Below, one piece after another: positions 12,001-25,000 of a stretch of DNA of 64,000 bases. A program made the position numbers and the translations under genes. Under the pieces are notes generated by a model. It worked only from the letters and a program-made list of their open reading frames with translations, did not search any database and was not told the DNA's origin. This stretch comes from Branchiostoma floridae (taxonomy: Eukaryota > Chordata > Leptocardii > Amphioxiformes > Branchiostomatidae), in assembly GCF_000003815.2 (NCBI RefSeq), contig NC_049996.1:545961-609960 (forward strand), written 5' to 3'. Position 1 is the first letter of the stretch; each line of letters begins with the position of its first letter.

Positions 12001-14627
12001 CTTATAGAACATCTTTATTTCAATTGCTGAACACCATGTTGGTTCCTGGATTTACATTTTGATGGCCCATAGTTTGAACGTACGTACACGAAAAGAATTT
12101 TCTGCAATCCTTTCTACGCTTATCTTGTATCCTCTTCTATGAGCTATACATACCACTGGAGGTTACACAGGGATACAGACGATCTCTAGATCTATATGTA
12201 TTCACTGAAATGTAAATATGTTCCTAGAACGTCACGTGTAAGCCTCTATATAATGGCTCACTGATACTTATTGTATGATTCTGTGCCCTATTTTTCACTG
12301 ATCTATACTGATGCCCCAAATCGTTGCAAGTTTACATGTGAAACTTACGCGCCGAGCATCATCTCGAAGAGAGCGAGCGTCGTGCGGTACAGGTCAGTGT
12401 AAGACTCCAGGTGGCACACAAAAATAAGGTGTCCTGACAAGAGAGATAACAACATCAGCCATAAGAAACCACCACCATCAACAACCTGCATGCAATACTA
12501 CACTATTAGGCTCGCTCCCTGAGAGCGTCGCCAAAAAGAGTGATTTTTCAGTGGCCCTTAACTATAGAAATCACCGTAGGTGAGACTTTTTAACGTGCTC
12601 GAGCTCTATGTGTGACTCTCCTAAAACACTGGACTTCCAGTTTTAGGACCCATCTGAAAAAACGTCCCTAACCGAAGCTTGGTACTCACCTGAACTGATG
12701 AATGCCGCGAAAGCGATACTAGCAACAACCAAGAACGACGTTAGTTCCTTCTTCATGATGCTTGGGAGAGCCAGAAGCTTGCTGATCGTCTGGCTGAAGC
12801 GGACGACGCGAATCAGTGCTATGGTGTTGAAGAAGACAGCAGCGCCCAAGATGTGCTTGAAGACACTATCCCACCATGCAGCAGTTGACAGGTCCACAAA
12901 GTTGGCAAACCCAAGTTCACCTGTTAAGTGGCAGTACCAAAAAAGGATTTCTTCCCCCTCAAGTTATGGATGATGTATTGAATCTATACATGTGGTTTCC
13001 ATGTACTAGACCTACTCTAGAACCGACTTATAACACGTACAAATAACTTACCAAATAAGCTACTACTACTGCTACAAATAAGCTAATCATACTACTTTCA
13101 AGATGGGGGTGTCGATCTATAATGATATAGTATCCGAAAACGCTGCTACGATACCCAATATCTTTATGTGTCATTGGAACCAAAATAACTACCAACATCC
13201 CAAATTCAAACAAATCCACCTAAAGGATACCTACCATTGGATTTAGCCACCATGTCGAGTGTAGCAGATGCCACTGTGTATCTCTTGATGAAGACAGAAA
13301 TGATCATCACCGTTCCAATGAGGACGACACATTCGAGAATATTCCAGGGCGAGGTGAAATATGTCCAGCCCTGTTCTTTCATTGACTTAAATGCCTTATA
13401 AAGCATAACAAGGAAGAGAATAACGAAGACAATATGCAGGAGAAGATGGACATAGTCATTCCCACTCTCGTACTGAAACATTTTGAACGCGGTGATTATT
13501 GATGTTGGCATGAGGTTCCCAATGTCGGGATGATCCACGAAAATCCTCACCACACTAAACTGCTTTAGGTTGGGGTTGTAAAAGTTCATGTCAATTTCCA
13601 AGGACTCTGTGTATTTGTCGACGTACTCAAAGTCTTTCAGCGTACGGAAAACGGACGCAGACGTACTGGCATCCAGGGGGAAGTCAAGAGAATGATGGTT
13701 TGTGCAGGGTGAGTTGTAGTCTGGGTGGTTTCCGAGGTCTGGAACTGCAAATCGCCAGCAGTTGTTAGACACGTTCCCAACAAGAGAAGTCCAACCGAGA
13801 CCGGCGTGCTTGTCAGTCTTCTTGGTACCTACATCGATGAAAATATACCATGTTAAAACTCTCTGCAAAGGTACATGTAGATATTACAATGTCTTAAAAT
13901 GCACTCCCGTTGTTCCAATGTTGCACTGTAATATGATATAAAGCATTGTCTTCTTTTCTCCATACTTCTGGAAGAAAAGCTTCCTAAAGCCAGGCTAACA
14001 TGCCATATTATATTCCATGGATTCATTCTTAAGTGTGTACCTAGTGCCACTTTCTGTCACACTGTGAATGTGTCTACTAGAATTTGAAAACTGCAGTCAA
14101 CATTTGGAATCAGACAGACCAAAAGCATTATCTCCCCGTGAGGAATTGGCCATTCCGTAGACAAGCCATGCCCGATCGATGACTTGTTCTGTCAACTCTG
14201 AACTGTACTTCCTGTTACTCCAGCATATCCCATTTTTTCTGATCAATTACTTCCTGTCACTCTACTGCATTCAAATAACTAAAGGCACAGGCAACAACAC
14301 AGAGAGACAAAACGAAAACATTGACTGCGCAAAAGGAGTAAACAACGCAAAATAACAACAACATTAGATTAACCTGGAAGTTGTCTAACTTGTACCAAAC
14401 GCGGCGGACCCAGGCGGAAGGATTCGGTGTTCTGTGCAAACTGTCGGTCCAAGAACTTAATTTTCCAGCCGTTGTACCAGGAAGCCGGGTGGAGGGTGGG
14501 CAACAGGGTCTCTTCAAGCCAGGAGTAAAACTGGTCCGGCGTTCGGATCTGTACAAACATTACGAGTTAGTCATACTGTCACAAGTTAACGTGTATGTGT
14601 ATTTTTGCGCGCGTGTGTGTGTGTGTA

Positions 14628-14670
<43 letters not shown>

Positions 14671-14689
14671 GTGTGTGTGTGTGTGTGTG

Positions 14690-14732
<43 letters not shown>

Positions 14733-15407
14733 GTGTGTGTGTGTGTGTGTGTGCGTGTTTGTGTGTGTGTATGTATGTATGTATGTATGTATGTATGTGT
14801 ATGTATGTATGTGTGTGTGTGTGTGTGTGTATGTGTGTGTTTGTGTGTCTGTGTTTGTATACTGGATGTGCTATGGCCTTGATTCCATGTTGGCAGATAG
14901 CTTGTGACGTAAGGAACATGTGGTGTATTTACAGACCCCCTAGCAGCTTGCTCTGGAACAGTAATGAATCTTTTGTCAAAATCTTCCCAGGAGAGTAACT
15001 GAACAAAAGGACGATCGATTTCCAGGATATTTGGTATGTATTGGTTTGACTATCAACATTGTGACGGGTTTAAGGTGTTCAAAGGTGCACATAACTAAGT
15101 ATAGATTCTGTTAATATGGTAGTTATTTCCATAATTAGAGTATTTCATGGAGGTATGAGGTATCCGAACTCTTGTTTTATCAAGTTACTTACCGCATAAT
15201 GTTCCTGTAATATACTGTTGGACAGTGACTGTGTCTCATAAAACCCCATCTCATCATTACTGGCCTGGGCGATGTAGAAGAGGACTCCCACGAACACAAA
15301 CAGGAGGAATAACTCCATCAGTACCGAGGCTGACTTCTTACTCAGATCCTTCTTCTTTTTAGCCCATTGGCGATTCGCGTTAACAGGAGGATAGACCTTC
15401 TTCGGCA
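9039..15407 (-). CDS. Exons 34-40: PKD channel (TOP domain, S1-S6, pore, tail)
   Basis: Exons are 15193-15407, 14374-14548, 13235-13828, 12690-12920, 12349-12433, 9548-9780 and 9039-9250. S1 is in SASVLMELFLLFVFVGVLFY. The extracellular TOP domain spans the next two exons (IRTPDQFYSWLE, CWRFAVPDLGNHPDY, VVRIFVDHPDI). S2-S3 are in VHLLLHIVFVILFLVMLY and WNILECVVLIGTVMIISVF, S4-S5 in IALIRVVRFSQTISKLL and SFLVVASIAFAAFIS. The pore helix is YRTTLALFEMMLGAFATD, where polycystin-2 channels have LGD, and S6 is FSAFMILVFILLVNFLVTI. The tail has a short amphipathic coil (MEELHANLRIVREKLDESL) and stops at 9039-9041. Confidence 0.93.
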
Positions 15408-18400
15408 CTAATACAGAATGAATTTCGTGAAGAAGAAAGCTTACTGATGATTTGATTTTGAATCAAACTGCAGAACTTAAACAGCCGTATAGCCAATTAG
15501 ATGCATATAACTAGCTAAGTTGCACTGCCGACAGCGCATTGTATTACAATCGGCCGATAACAGGTAGACAATACATTTACTTTATAATCAACTGTACTTA
15601 CAATTCATTAACAACTTGTACTTCTGAAATACAATCATTATGTTTTTTCCATGAGTTGGGAAATCTGATCAACAAGGGATAAGAACTATCAGCTATACGT
15701 GAAGATGGGTGATCGCAAGATATTACATTGCTGGAATGTTAAAATGATGATTCATATTCATTTTTAAAAAGACGTTATGCTCATGGAATACTCTGCCTTA
15801 TCGTTTGAAACCCTCTTTTGTTTGATTTATACTCAGAGATGTAGAATTCCCAACCTTTCGTATTCCATAGGTTCAGCTGCATGTCGTCCTTCTTAATGGC
15901 CGGCAGCTTTGTGAGGAAAGGTAGACCACACACGGCAGCGAGAACCACAGCCATCGCAAAAATCTATTATACGAGAGGAACAATTTATGTAAATCATGCA
16001 ATAAATGCATTTTTTTTACATATATCGGCTATAGTAAACATCGAAATTCTGCTATATATCTCTATTTTTTTCATCACCCATTGAAAAATATTCAGGTGCA
16101 AGAAAATAAAATTTTCCTAACAAATCTCTAAACGTTTTAGAAAAATCTCGAAAAATTTCGAAATAAAAGAATCTCGAAATTCATTTCGATTTTGTTTTTG
16201 TTTTGAATGAAGCATGAAGGCTCTCTCTGTGGGTATCATCATGATTCATTATGTAACGTAGAGCTTTTTAACACATTGTCTGACACATAGGTATAAACTT
16301 TGAAAGTCTAGAAGCAATAGTCTAAACCCAAATGTTCAGTCAAACCCAAATTTAATCTGTTGTGTTCTTTTTTTTCGGACCTGTCCAACATGAAAAACAT
16401 TGTACAAGTACTACTGGTACAATGTTTTCCAGTACTCACTCCTAGTTGTGATTATTATAATTCCCATACACCCCACATCACCTGTAGGGTTTCCATGACA
16501 CAGCTGGACCCCATGAAGGACAGGACGAATGCCTTCATCCAGGAGTCGCTCTTCTCCCTTCCCCAGTCCATACTGTACAGGATGACGAAGAAGGCGGAAC
16601 TGGTGGACACTAGGAACACGGCCACCCACGCCACGTACCTGGCCAGGCGAAACACGGTTCTCCGGAGGTATCCTGTGGTACAACAGGCAGGTTCGTGGTT
16701 TGAACTGCGCATGAGCAAGGTCAAAGGTGAATGCCCCTAAACTTAACAGGAAGATGGCTTCCCGTGCCACGTACCTGGCCAGGCGAAACATGGATTCCAG
16801 AGGTATCCTGTGCCTCAACTGTCAACAAGCAGGTTCGCGGTTTGAACTACGCATGATTAGGGTCACTGCAGCTAGGTGTCGCTACTGCAATGTGAAGAAT
16901 GCGGTTTTAAACGTGGCTGAGTTTCTATCCCGTCACGGTTGAGACAGCATTCTTCACATTACAGCAGCGACACCTAGCTGCAGTGCGAAGGAGTAGAGCC
17001 GGTGTGCAGCATGAAAAATGCGGTCTCGAATATGACTAAGTTTCTATCGCCCGTCGCCACAGTTGGGACTGCAGCAGCGACACCTAGCTGCAGTACAAAG
17101 TAGCAACCAGTCAGTATTACCCTACGGAAGGTGATGGAAGATCGAAACGCCAGCAAGTGATCATCTACAAGTGCAGTAAAGGACTTCTAAGTAAATGTCA
17201 ACCAGTGATTTACGGGGCTCATAAAACATACTATATAGTATAATCCACATATTGTGCCTACCTTGGGACGCATGGACTACCATCTCCGGTGTTTTGACAG
17301 ACAGGGGCGCCTCCCAGCGGAACAACTTCACAATCAGCAGGTTGATGGGTGCAACAGTCAGGGTAGACATGAGGCTGATATACAGCTCCTAGGTGAGGCA
17401 CGGAGATACAATAATGGTTTCGTAATAAAAATCCTATAAAGAAATTACTCTAAAAAGTCAGACATTTCAGATAGCAGGCACTATTTAGCATCTGGCAGAA
17501 AGATAGTGGTTGCTATCTGAAATATCTGACGCTGTAGAGAATTTATGCATTTTTTAAATATTGTATTACTGGAAGTAACTAATGGTAATTTGTAATCCGG
17601 TGTCAAGTCAGATTTTTGCTATTGTCAAATATTTGCGCCAACACTGCCTGGGGATTTCTAGTATACCTGATAGGAGGGAAGTGCGTAACACTTGTGAGGG
17701 GGGATTTTTCGAACATTGGTCAGAGTGGATTTTGCGTGGAAATGCCCAACCCTAACCTTTATCCCTAAGTCTAAGCCTAAGCCTAACCCTAACCCTAACA
17801 CTTGCATATCCATGAAAGCTACCACACGACACTAACTCCATGAAAGCTAGCACACGAAGCAAAAAGAAAATTGCCGGAGCAGAAATTTGATGCTACACTG
17901 GACGATTTGAAGGATCAGAACCAACTTTGATCATAGTAACATTACCTCTGTGGTGATCTGTACAACCCCCAGGTTGTATACTGTCGCACCAGCAGTTGTG
18001 TTGTCTTCTCTGTACCACATGGCGCTGGATAGCATCATGGTGTTCAGTAGAGTAAAGCAACAGGACAAACGCTGGGCACGGGTAAACCTGGAACCTGCGG
18101 ATTTTAACCAAACAATTCAGTTTAAAATTCGATGGGTAAAATAACCAATACGGTCAGACACATCGAGCAGACTATTATTGGACTGAGCAGAGCACTTTGG
18201 ACTAATTATTTTGACCGTTAACAACTTAAAGGGACATATCTGATATTTTGAGAAAAAATTCTCTGTTATATCATGATGAAGCCCTGCGGGGGACTTCAAT
18301 AAAAAATAAAATTTTGTGGTAAATCTCAAGATTTTTAAGACAATCTTGAGATCTTTCGGGACAATCTTGAGATTTGTCATAACAATCTCGAGATTTTTCA

Positions 18401-21400
18401 TAACAATCTTAAGATATTTCAGAAAGTATCAAGATTTTTTAAAGTAATGGAAAGATTTTTTCGAGACATCTCAAGATCAAGTCAAAGCATCTTAAAAGAT
18501 TTAACAAAAAAAAGTTCATGGAGATAAAATAGTGCCCCATACCTGGAGATGTTAGCAGTGCAGAAACCCACAGTTGGGCGTCGTAGAACACATCTCTGGT
18601 GGCCTCACTGAAGACGTTTGGAAATGATCTCAGCTCCTCCTCTGTGCTTGCGTTAACCGCCATCTGAACCTCACAGTCCCCTTTGGTTTCCGATAACCAG
18701 TTATTACAGATGAAGTAATACCTGCATGCAAACAAACACAATATACTAGTATATCAACGGTATTTAGGTCATGTATTCTCAATTTTGCTACTTATTCCTC
18801 ACATACAAAGAACATGATATTCAGACCTAGGTTGCTTGGATTCTGAGGATGGGAATAAGTAGGAGAAAACATATCGTTTTTGATGGTGTGTTCTTTTTCT
18901 TCCATGCAGACAATGGTTTACGGAAAAAGCTGGGCTGTGCACAGGCCAGGCTACCTTAACCTGCTACCTAGACTAGCCCCAATTCTTTTTTGTCACTGGC
19001 ACAAATGACTGTGGGGCGAGCCCCACCTTACCTTACCTAGTTCCATCCATGGGGCAATGGTATAATATTGTATGCAAGTAGCTCGACACAAGTCTAAAGG
19101 GAAAACTTTTTGCATTTTTCCAAAAATTGTGTCTTTCTAGTTATCTATATGTAATACAAATCAATACTCTAAGTTGTCTAAGGCATTGAAACCTCACGTG
19201 TCATCTGTGTCGACATCCCTGACGAGAACTGTTCGCAGGAACCAGGATGACGTGTCGCCTTCCCCAGAGTTATCGTGCCAGATGTGTAATGACGTCAACT
19301 CTCCCAGTGACTCTCGCACAGGCATGATGAAATGTAAAGTACTTCCACGCACCAAAGCCTGGAGTGATAGCAATGGTATATTATCACGGCCTTTCACGTA
19401 CTTTGATATATGGCTGAAAGGTTTTATTCAACGTTTTCTCTGTGACAAAGTACCTTTGAAGCAAAACAAGTATTTCTCACATTGTTCCCCTTTAAAACCA
19501 ACAGAATGAACAGAAAAGGCTTTGCATGGTTCTGTCTCCAAAAATGCACAAAAGACTTTTTCCCTCTACAGCATCAAACTTAGACAAAATATTGCCAATT
19601 GTTCACTTTGGCAGCGTTTTTTTGTTCGTTTTTCGTCTCCAAAGGAGCAACGAAAGTAAGCTACGACACGACTGTTTCATAGTAATACTGGAGAGCTGGG
19701 GGACATGTTGACACTGACCTCTCTTTTTGGGTTCAATATCTTGATCGGGGTCGTGCCCTCTGACCCGTACAGTTGGAGGCCGACCCGTGACGTGGTGCCT
19801 GCCCCGAACATTGACCCGGTGGTGACCGTGAGTTGATAGACGTGAGGTGCAGGCATCCGGTCAGGAGGGATCAGGCTCACATCGTGAAGCTCCTTTAGTG
19901 GAAACTGGGACCAAACGGTGGCCCGACCGGACTGTTTGTGGAAACGAAAAATAGAAATGTTAACGTAAAGATATACACAAATAATGCTCACCCACGACTA
20001 TTCTCTTTACGTCTTGTGTAGTTACCTCCATGAAATGTCATGGAGGTTATATTTTACCCTGCGTTGTCTGTCTGTGTGTCCGTCTGTGTGTGTGTGGACA
20101 AGAAAACTCACCCACGTCTGGGTGAATTAATTTCATACTTGGTGCGTTGGTAGGGTGTGGTGAAAGCTGGAAATGATTAGATTTTGGGCCCCCTAGCGGC
20201 TTTCCTTGGTACTGCAGCGCAACTTCTGGGTTTGCAATCTCGTGTTCTGAACGAGCTATGGTCACGATTTTAAGGCGTTACATAGCTCTTGTGCTCAGGA
20301 ATAAGTGACATAAGTTTGGGCCCCCTAGCGGCTAGTTTGGGGAGCCAAGCTTTAGTTAGTGGCGCTAGAACCCAACTGTACAGCACTTACCCATTTACGT
20401 TTGAAGTCCTTTCGCAGGAGAAGCATGAGAATGATGTACAAGACGAACTCAGTCACCACGATGGAGAACACCATGGCGTTGTCGCTCAGGTTACGGAAGT
20501 TCTGGAACGCGTTGATGAAGTTGATGGAGTTTGGTACTGGAAGAGTCATGGTTCCCACCGCGATCCTGGACTCCGCCATGTCACACGTACAGCTGATTGT
20601 GCCATCGTTCAAGCGTACTGTAGACTGTTTTAGGTTTGAGAAACCAAGAAAACACATTCAACAGAGGAATTCACAGCTCCCTTCGTGGCGCCTTTTTAAC
20701 TATCAGGTCACTCATATGATGTGGCAAGTTTTGAAGAAGTAATGATGATATGAATGAGCAAATTATCATGATCCATTTCTTTGACTTACTTGACAATCTT
20801 CTAGACTCCACTGCTTTTGACGATCCTTCCAAGACGAACACGCAGCCGCATTCATCTGCAAGTTGTAGCCTTTGTCATCCACAGGACCTGGGCACGTAAA
20901 ACAAACACTGTCAGGGCTAGCACTAAAAAACATGGTTTAGCACTAACAAACAAACATGGTTTAGCACTAACAAACAAACATGGTCTAGCAGCAACAAACA
21001 TATGTTTTAGCACTAACCAACAAACTTGGTTTAGCACTAACAAACAAACATAGTCTAGCAGCAACAAACATATGTTCTAGCACTAACCAACAAACTTGGT
21101 TTAGCACTAACAAACAAACATGGTTTAGCACTAACAAACAAACATGGTCTAGCAGCAACAAACATATGTTCTAGCACTAACCAACAAACTGTCAGTAACA
21201 AACATGTTATAGCACTGACAAACAAACATGGTTTAGTACTACTGTCTTTTCGTGAACTAAAAACAGCTTCAACTACGCGTAAAAGTACACGACTGATGAA
21301 AAGACAAAGGGATTATTACACCACATAAAACGCACCTAATTCAAGAACCCCAACGTACAGAAGTCCACCGCGCGCTGTTGTGTTGGGAACGAAGGAGAAT

Positions 21401-21946
21401 GAAAATTCTGTCTCTGCGAACCACGCCTCCAATCCGGCTCCCTGTACCACTCTTTTCTCGGCATACTTTTGAACTGTAGGACGAGACCCGTCCATAATGT
21501 ACACGTGAAAGACTGCTCGAACATCCCACCAGCTCATGGTGACAATAGGAATGACGTCATCATCCGGGACATGAAAGGCATGGTACGTCATCGTTGTGCC
21601 ATTGCCTTTTATGGTAGGTGGTGTTTTTGTAGTGACGTGTGGTCGTGCTGTGGTTGGCTGCCCTGTCGTTTTGGAGTGTACCAATGGGAAGTCCAGGTTT
21701 AACCGCTGGTTTCTTTGACGGCCTCTGACGTTCATGGTCAAGACCACCACGGCAGACGAGATGTTTTGTCCCCCTGTCAAGTCGCTCCAGGAGTATGGGT
21801 TCTTCTTAAAAACAGGCATCTGAAAAAGTATGCATTATTTTACATAAATAATCTGGCAACAGAGATATGAGTGATTCCTATTCATTTTCTGTACATTGTC
21901 GATTCTTTAAAAATAGGAATTACAGTAATTGTGTGATAAATACTTG

Positions 21947-22000
<54 letters not shown>

Positions 22001-25000
22001 TAAATGGCAATATTCAACAAATTGTGAGAATATATATTGACAAAAAAAGTAAATTAACAACGATAATGATATACTAGGTCCTACAGATTTTAGTATGAAA
22101 TGTGCATTGTCACAAAATTTATACACATTCGCTGAATTATACTACTTGGGTGGGAGTGGCTTACCTTAACGCCCAAAATATTTTGTGTCCGCTCTGTGCT
22201 GGTCATCGCAGGAATATGTACCACAATGTTACCAGATTCAATCTTGACGTTCTCTCTTGAAATAGGTTTGGCAACAACGAGCGAGATGTCTTCAGTTTCA
22301 AATCTGGCCTGATATTCTAGATTCTCAGGCTGCAACATCAGTAGTGTGTCGGCAACCTGGTCCAGAGACTCCACTATAGACAATGCCACTAGTTGTTCCT
22401 GGATGGAAATAATACACGAAATAATCGTGCTATCTGTACGTTTCGTACAAATGTGTTGGAACAAGGTGTGTCATATCTTTGTAACACAAAGATAAAGCAT
22501 CTACACTCACCCCTCATATCAATAAAATAGGAAAATGCTGACTTCCATGTTGGTGTCCATATTTTGAATTTAGATGGATTGTAGCTCAAAATTCTTATTA
22601 CTTATTCTTTTACTATATTCCTCTTACTATCCCGCCTTAGACATTTTTGTTTGTTATTTGAGAGGTTCAGAAGATCTGTAAATTTCTGGATTTTTTGTAA
22701 ATATATGATTCAATGCAAATAATGATACCAAATATGAAGACGGACACATTGATGACGTCACTGTAAAACGTTCTATGTTATCCAAAAAAACATGATTAAA
22801 AAATGTACATACTGTGTTTACTAGTAAATGTGTCCGGAATTTTTCTAAGATATGACTCAATGCAAATAGGGACACCAACATGGTGACTGACTCAGTGATG
22901 AAATCACGTTATCAAGTTCTAAATCATGAAATTATGAACATCCATACCGTATCTTCTCTTTCCTTCTGTTCGTCTCTTAGCATCTTTAGCTGCTGCTTGG
23001 GTGAATTGTCAGTAGCCAAGATGTCGATGAGGTCATTTTCAAACAAGTTGTCTACGTGACTTGGAATAGGCACCATAGCCTCTTCAGGCACCATAGCCAG
23101 AACAGTAGAAGCTGTCTGCACCATAACTGTAAGGCAATAAAGAGATATTAGGCTTCAAAAGGGTTAATCAGCTAGAGACATTTAGGAGTTATGTCCGAAA
23201 AGACTACATTGTTATGAATAGAAAATCGTTCACATTTTGACATTTTGTAAGTACGTTTTCAGCAAACATGAACAAAGAATAGACCATTTTATGATCCATT
23301 AAGGTATGGCTATGACCTTTCTTGCTCTGTACTAATCATCCATCCTCTTTTGGCCGATTTCTACAACTTTTTCACTTACCCGAGAGGATGCCCAAGGCAT
23401 GCTCATACTATACTAACTTCAAGCATTGAAAATGAAAAGAGCTTCAACTATCTTCCAGTAGGTCAGACTTGGTACCTTAGGAAAGGTCTCTTGATACGTA
23501 AATGTAATCCACAAACATCACTGAAAGATTTTTTTTGTTGCTGAGATATTCTCATTGAAAGGTTCGCTATAACAGTTCAGATAGACCTACTGAATCAACT
23601 AATGATATACCAAAAAAAGTAGTACTTTAGGTAGCAAAAGGTGATGCTTCCCACCATTAGTAATCTCCTTCATGGTGGTTACGGATGCTCCCTGTGATCC
23701 TCTGGTGGCCTCTGCAAGCTTCCTCACGAGCTGTGCAGTAGATTTCTGTGAACATAGGAGGTATCTTGATTGGTAGAGAAACCACTTAAAACTGTACAGC
23801 GTAAACATTCTAATTTGATACATTACTAGCTACTATTACGTACAACTGATTTTGTTGCTGCAATCACTGAGTTTTGCCGTGCAAAAACATAGAAAATATT
23901 GACAGATAACAAAGATTATGTACACATGTATGGGCGTATAGGCATGTCAAACTGAGACATAATTCCTTGGTTGGTGGATGACAACCACTCATATTTAAGT
24001 GAAAGTTTATAGCATAACAGTTGTAACAGCTTCTATATAAGCCAAGCGTTGCATAAGAACAATGGCTTATTTCATCAATATAGTACATTCTAGTCGTAGA
24101 TTCCATGCTATATAATCTAGATGAAAGCCACATGTACAACGAAGTGCTGCATATCTACCACACAGCTACATAATGTTAATACCAGGCATGGACATCGCAA
24201 CAAATTATTAAAGATCGGATAAAATATGAATCCACCATACCACCATTGTCGACGATAGCGAAGACTTGGTGTGAGCCTGTATGATGTCATTGATGATGGT
24301 CGCCATCTCAAGAATGTTGTCTGGTCGTGCAGCTTCCAAAACAGTTCCTTCTATGTCTTGTTCTAACTGATGAAGCTTTGTGAAAAATACAACAAGAGTT
24401 GCGTTTATCGATTCTGGTATCTTTTGGTAGAAACATCAGTATTACTGCAATTTAAATAAAGTTTATCTAAAATGCTGAATATCTATTAGAAAAAAAAAGC
24501 TAATCTAAAATGATGAATATCTAAGCAGATACCTTTCCTTCAGGACTTTCAGTCGCCCTTTCCAATAATTCAGTGTATGCATCTATTCCCAAAGTATTTC
24601 CGGTCGTCTTGTACTGAGGCGTAGTGTACATCTTGCTTTCTGAAATTCATATTAAAACGTAATTGAATTATCATACTTCATCATCTTTTCTCAATCATGA
24701 GTCACTTTGCAACCCAATTTTTCTCTGCAATCATTTCAGATGAAAACTTCTCACAACAGAAAGAACAAACAAGAATACCTTCATGGAAATGAAAAAAGGA
24801 TCCAACTTTAATACTTCCAATTCATAAATGAGTTTTTGACCAATACTTTGACCTTCGCTAGGATAACTGAATAATGCGTCGTAATCTTATGTGGAAACAC
24901 ACATGAACATTAGTAAGAAAAGCAGTTTACCTGGCTGTGACGTCTGCAAGCCAACTGGAGACTCCGTCGACGTTTCTGGAGAGGTGTCTACACGACAGTA

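Noticed and set aside
14381-14998. Open frames of alternating Cys-Val or His-Thr
   Set aside because: Translation of the (GT)n microsatellite on both strands.
17757-17802. True telomere or chromosome end
   Set aside because: Only a few degenerate CCCTAA units inside an intron.
20905-21240. CRISPR-like direct repeats
   Set aside because: Units are adjacent without unique spacers, and the window is eukaryotic; it is a minisatellite.
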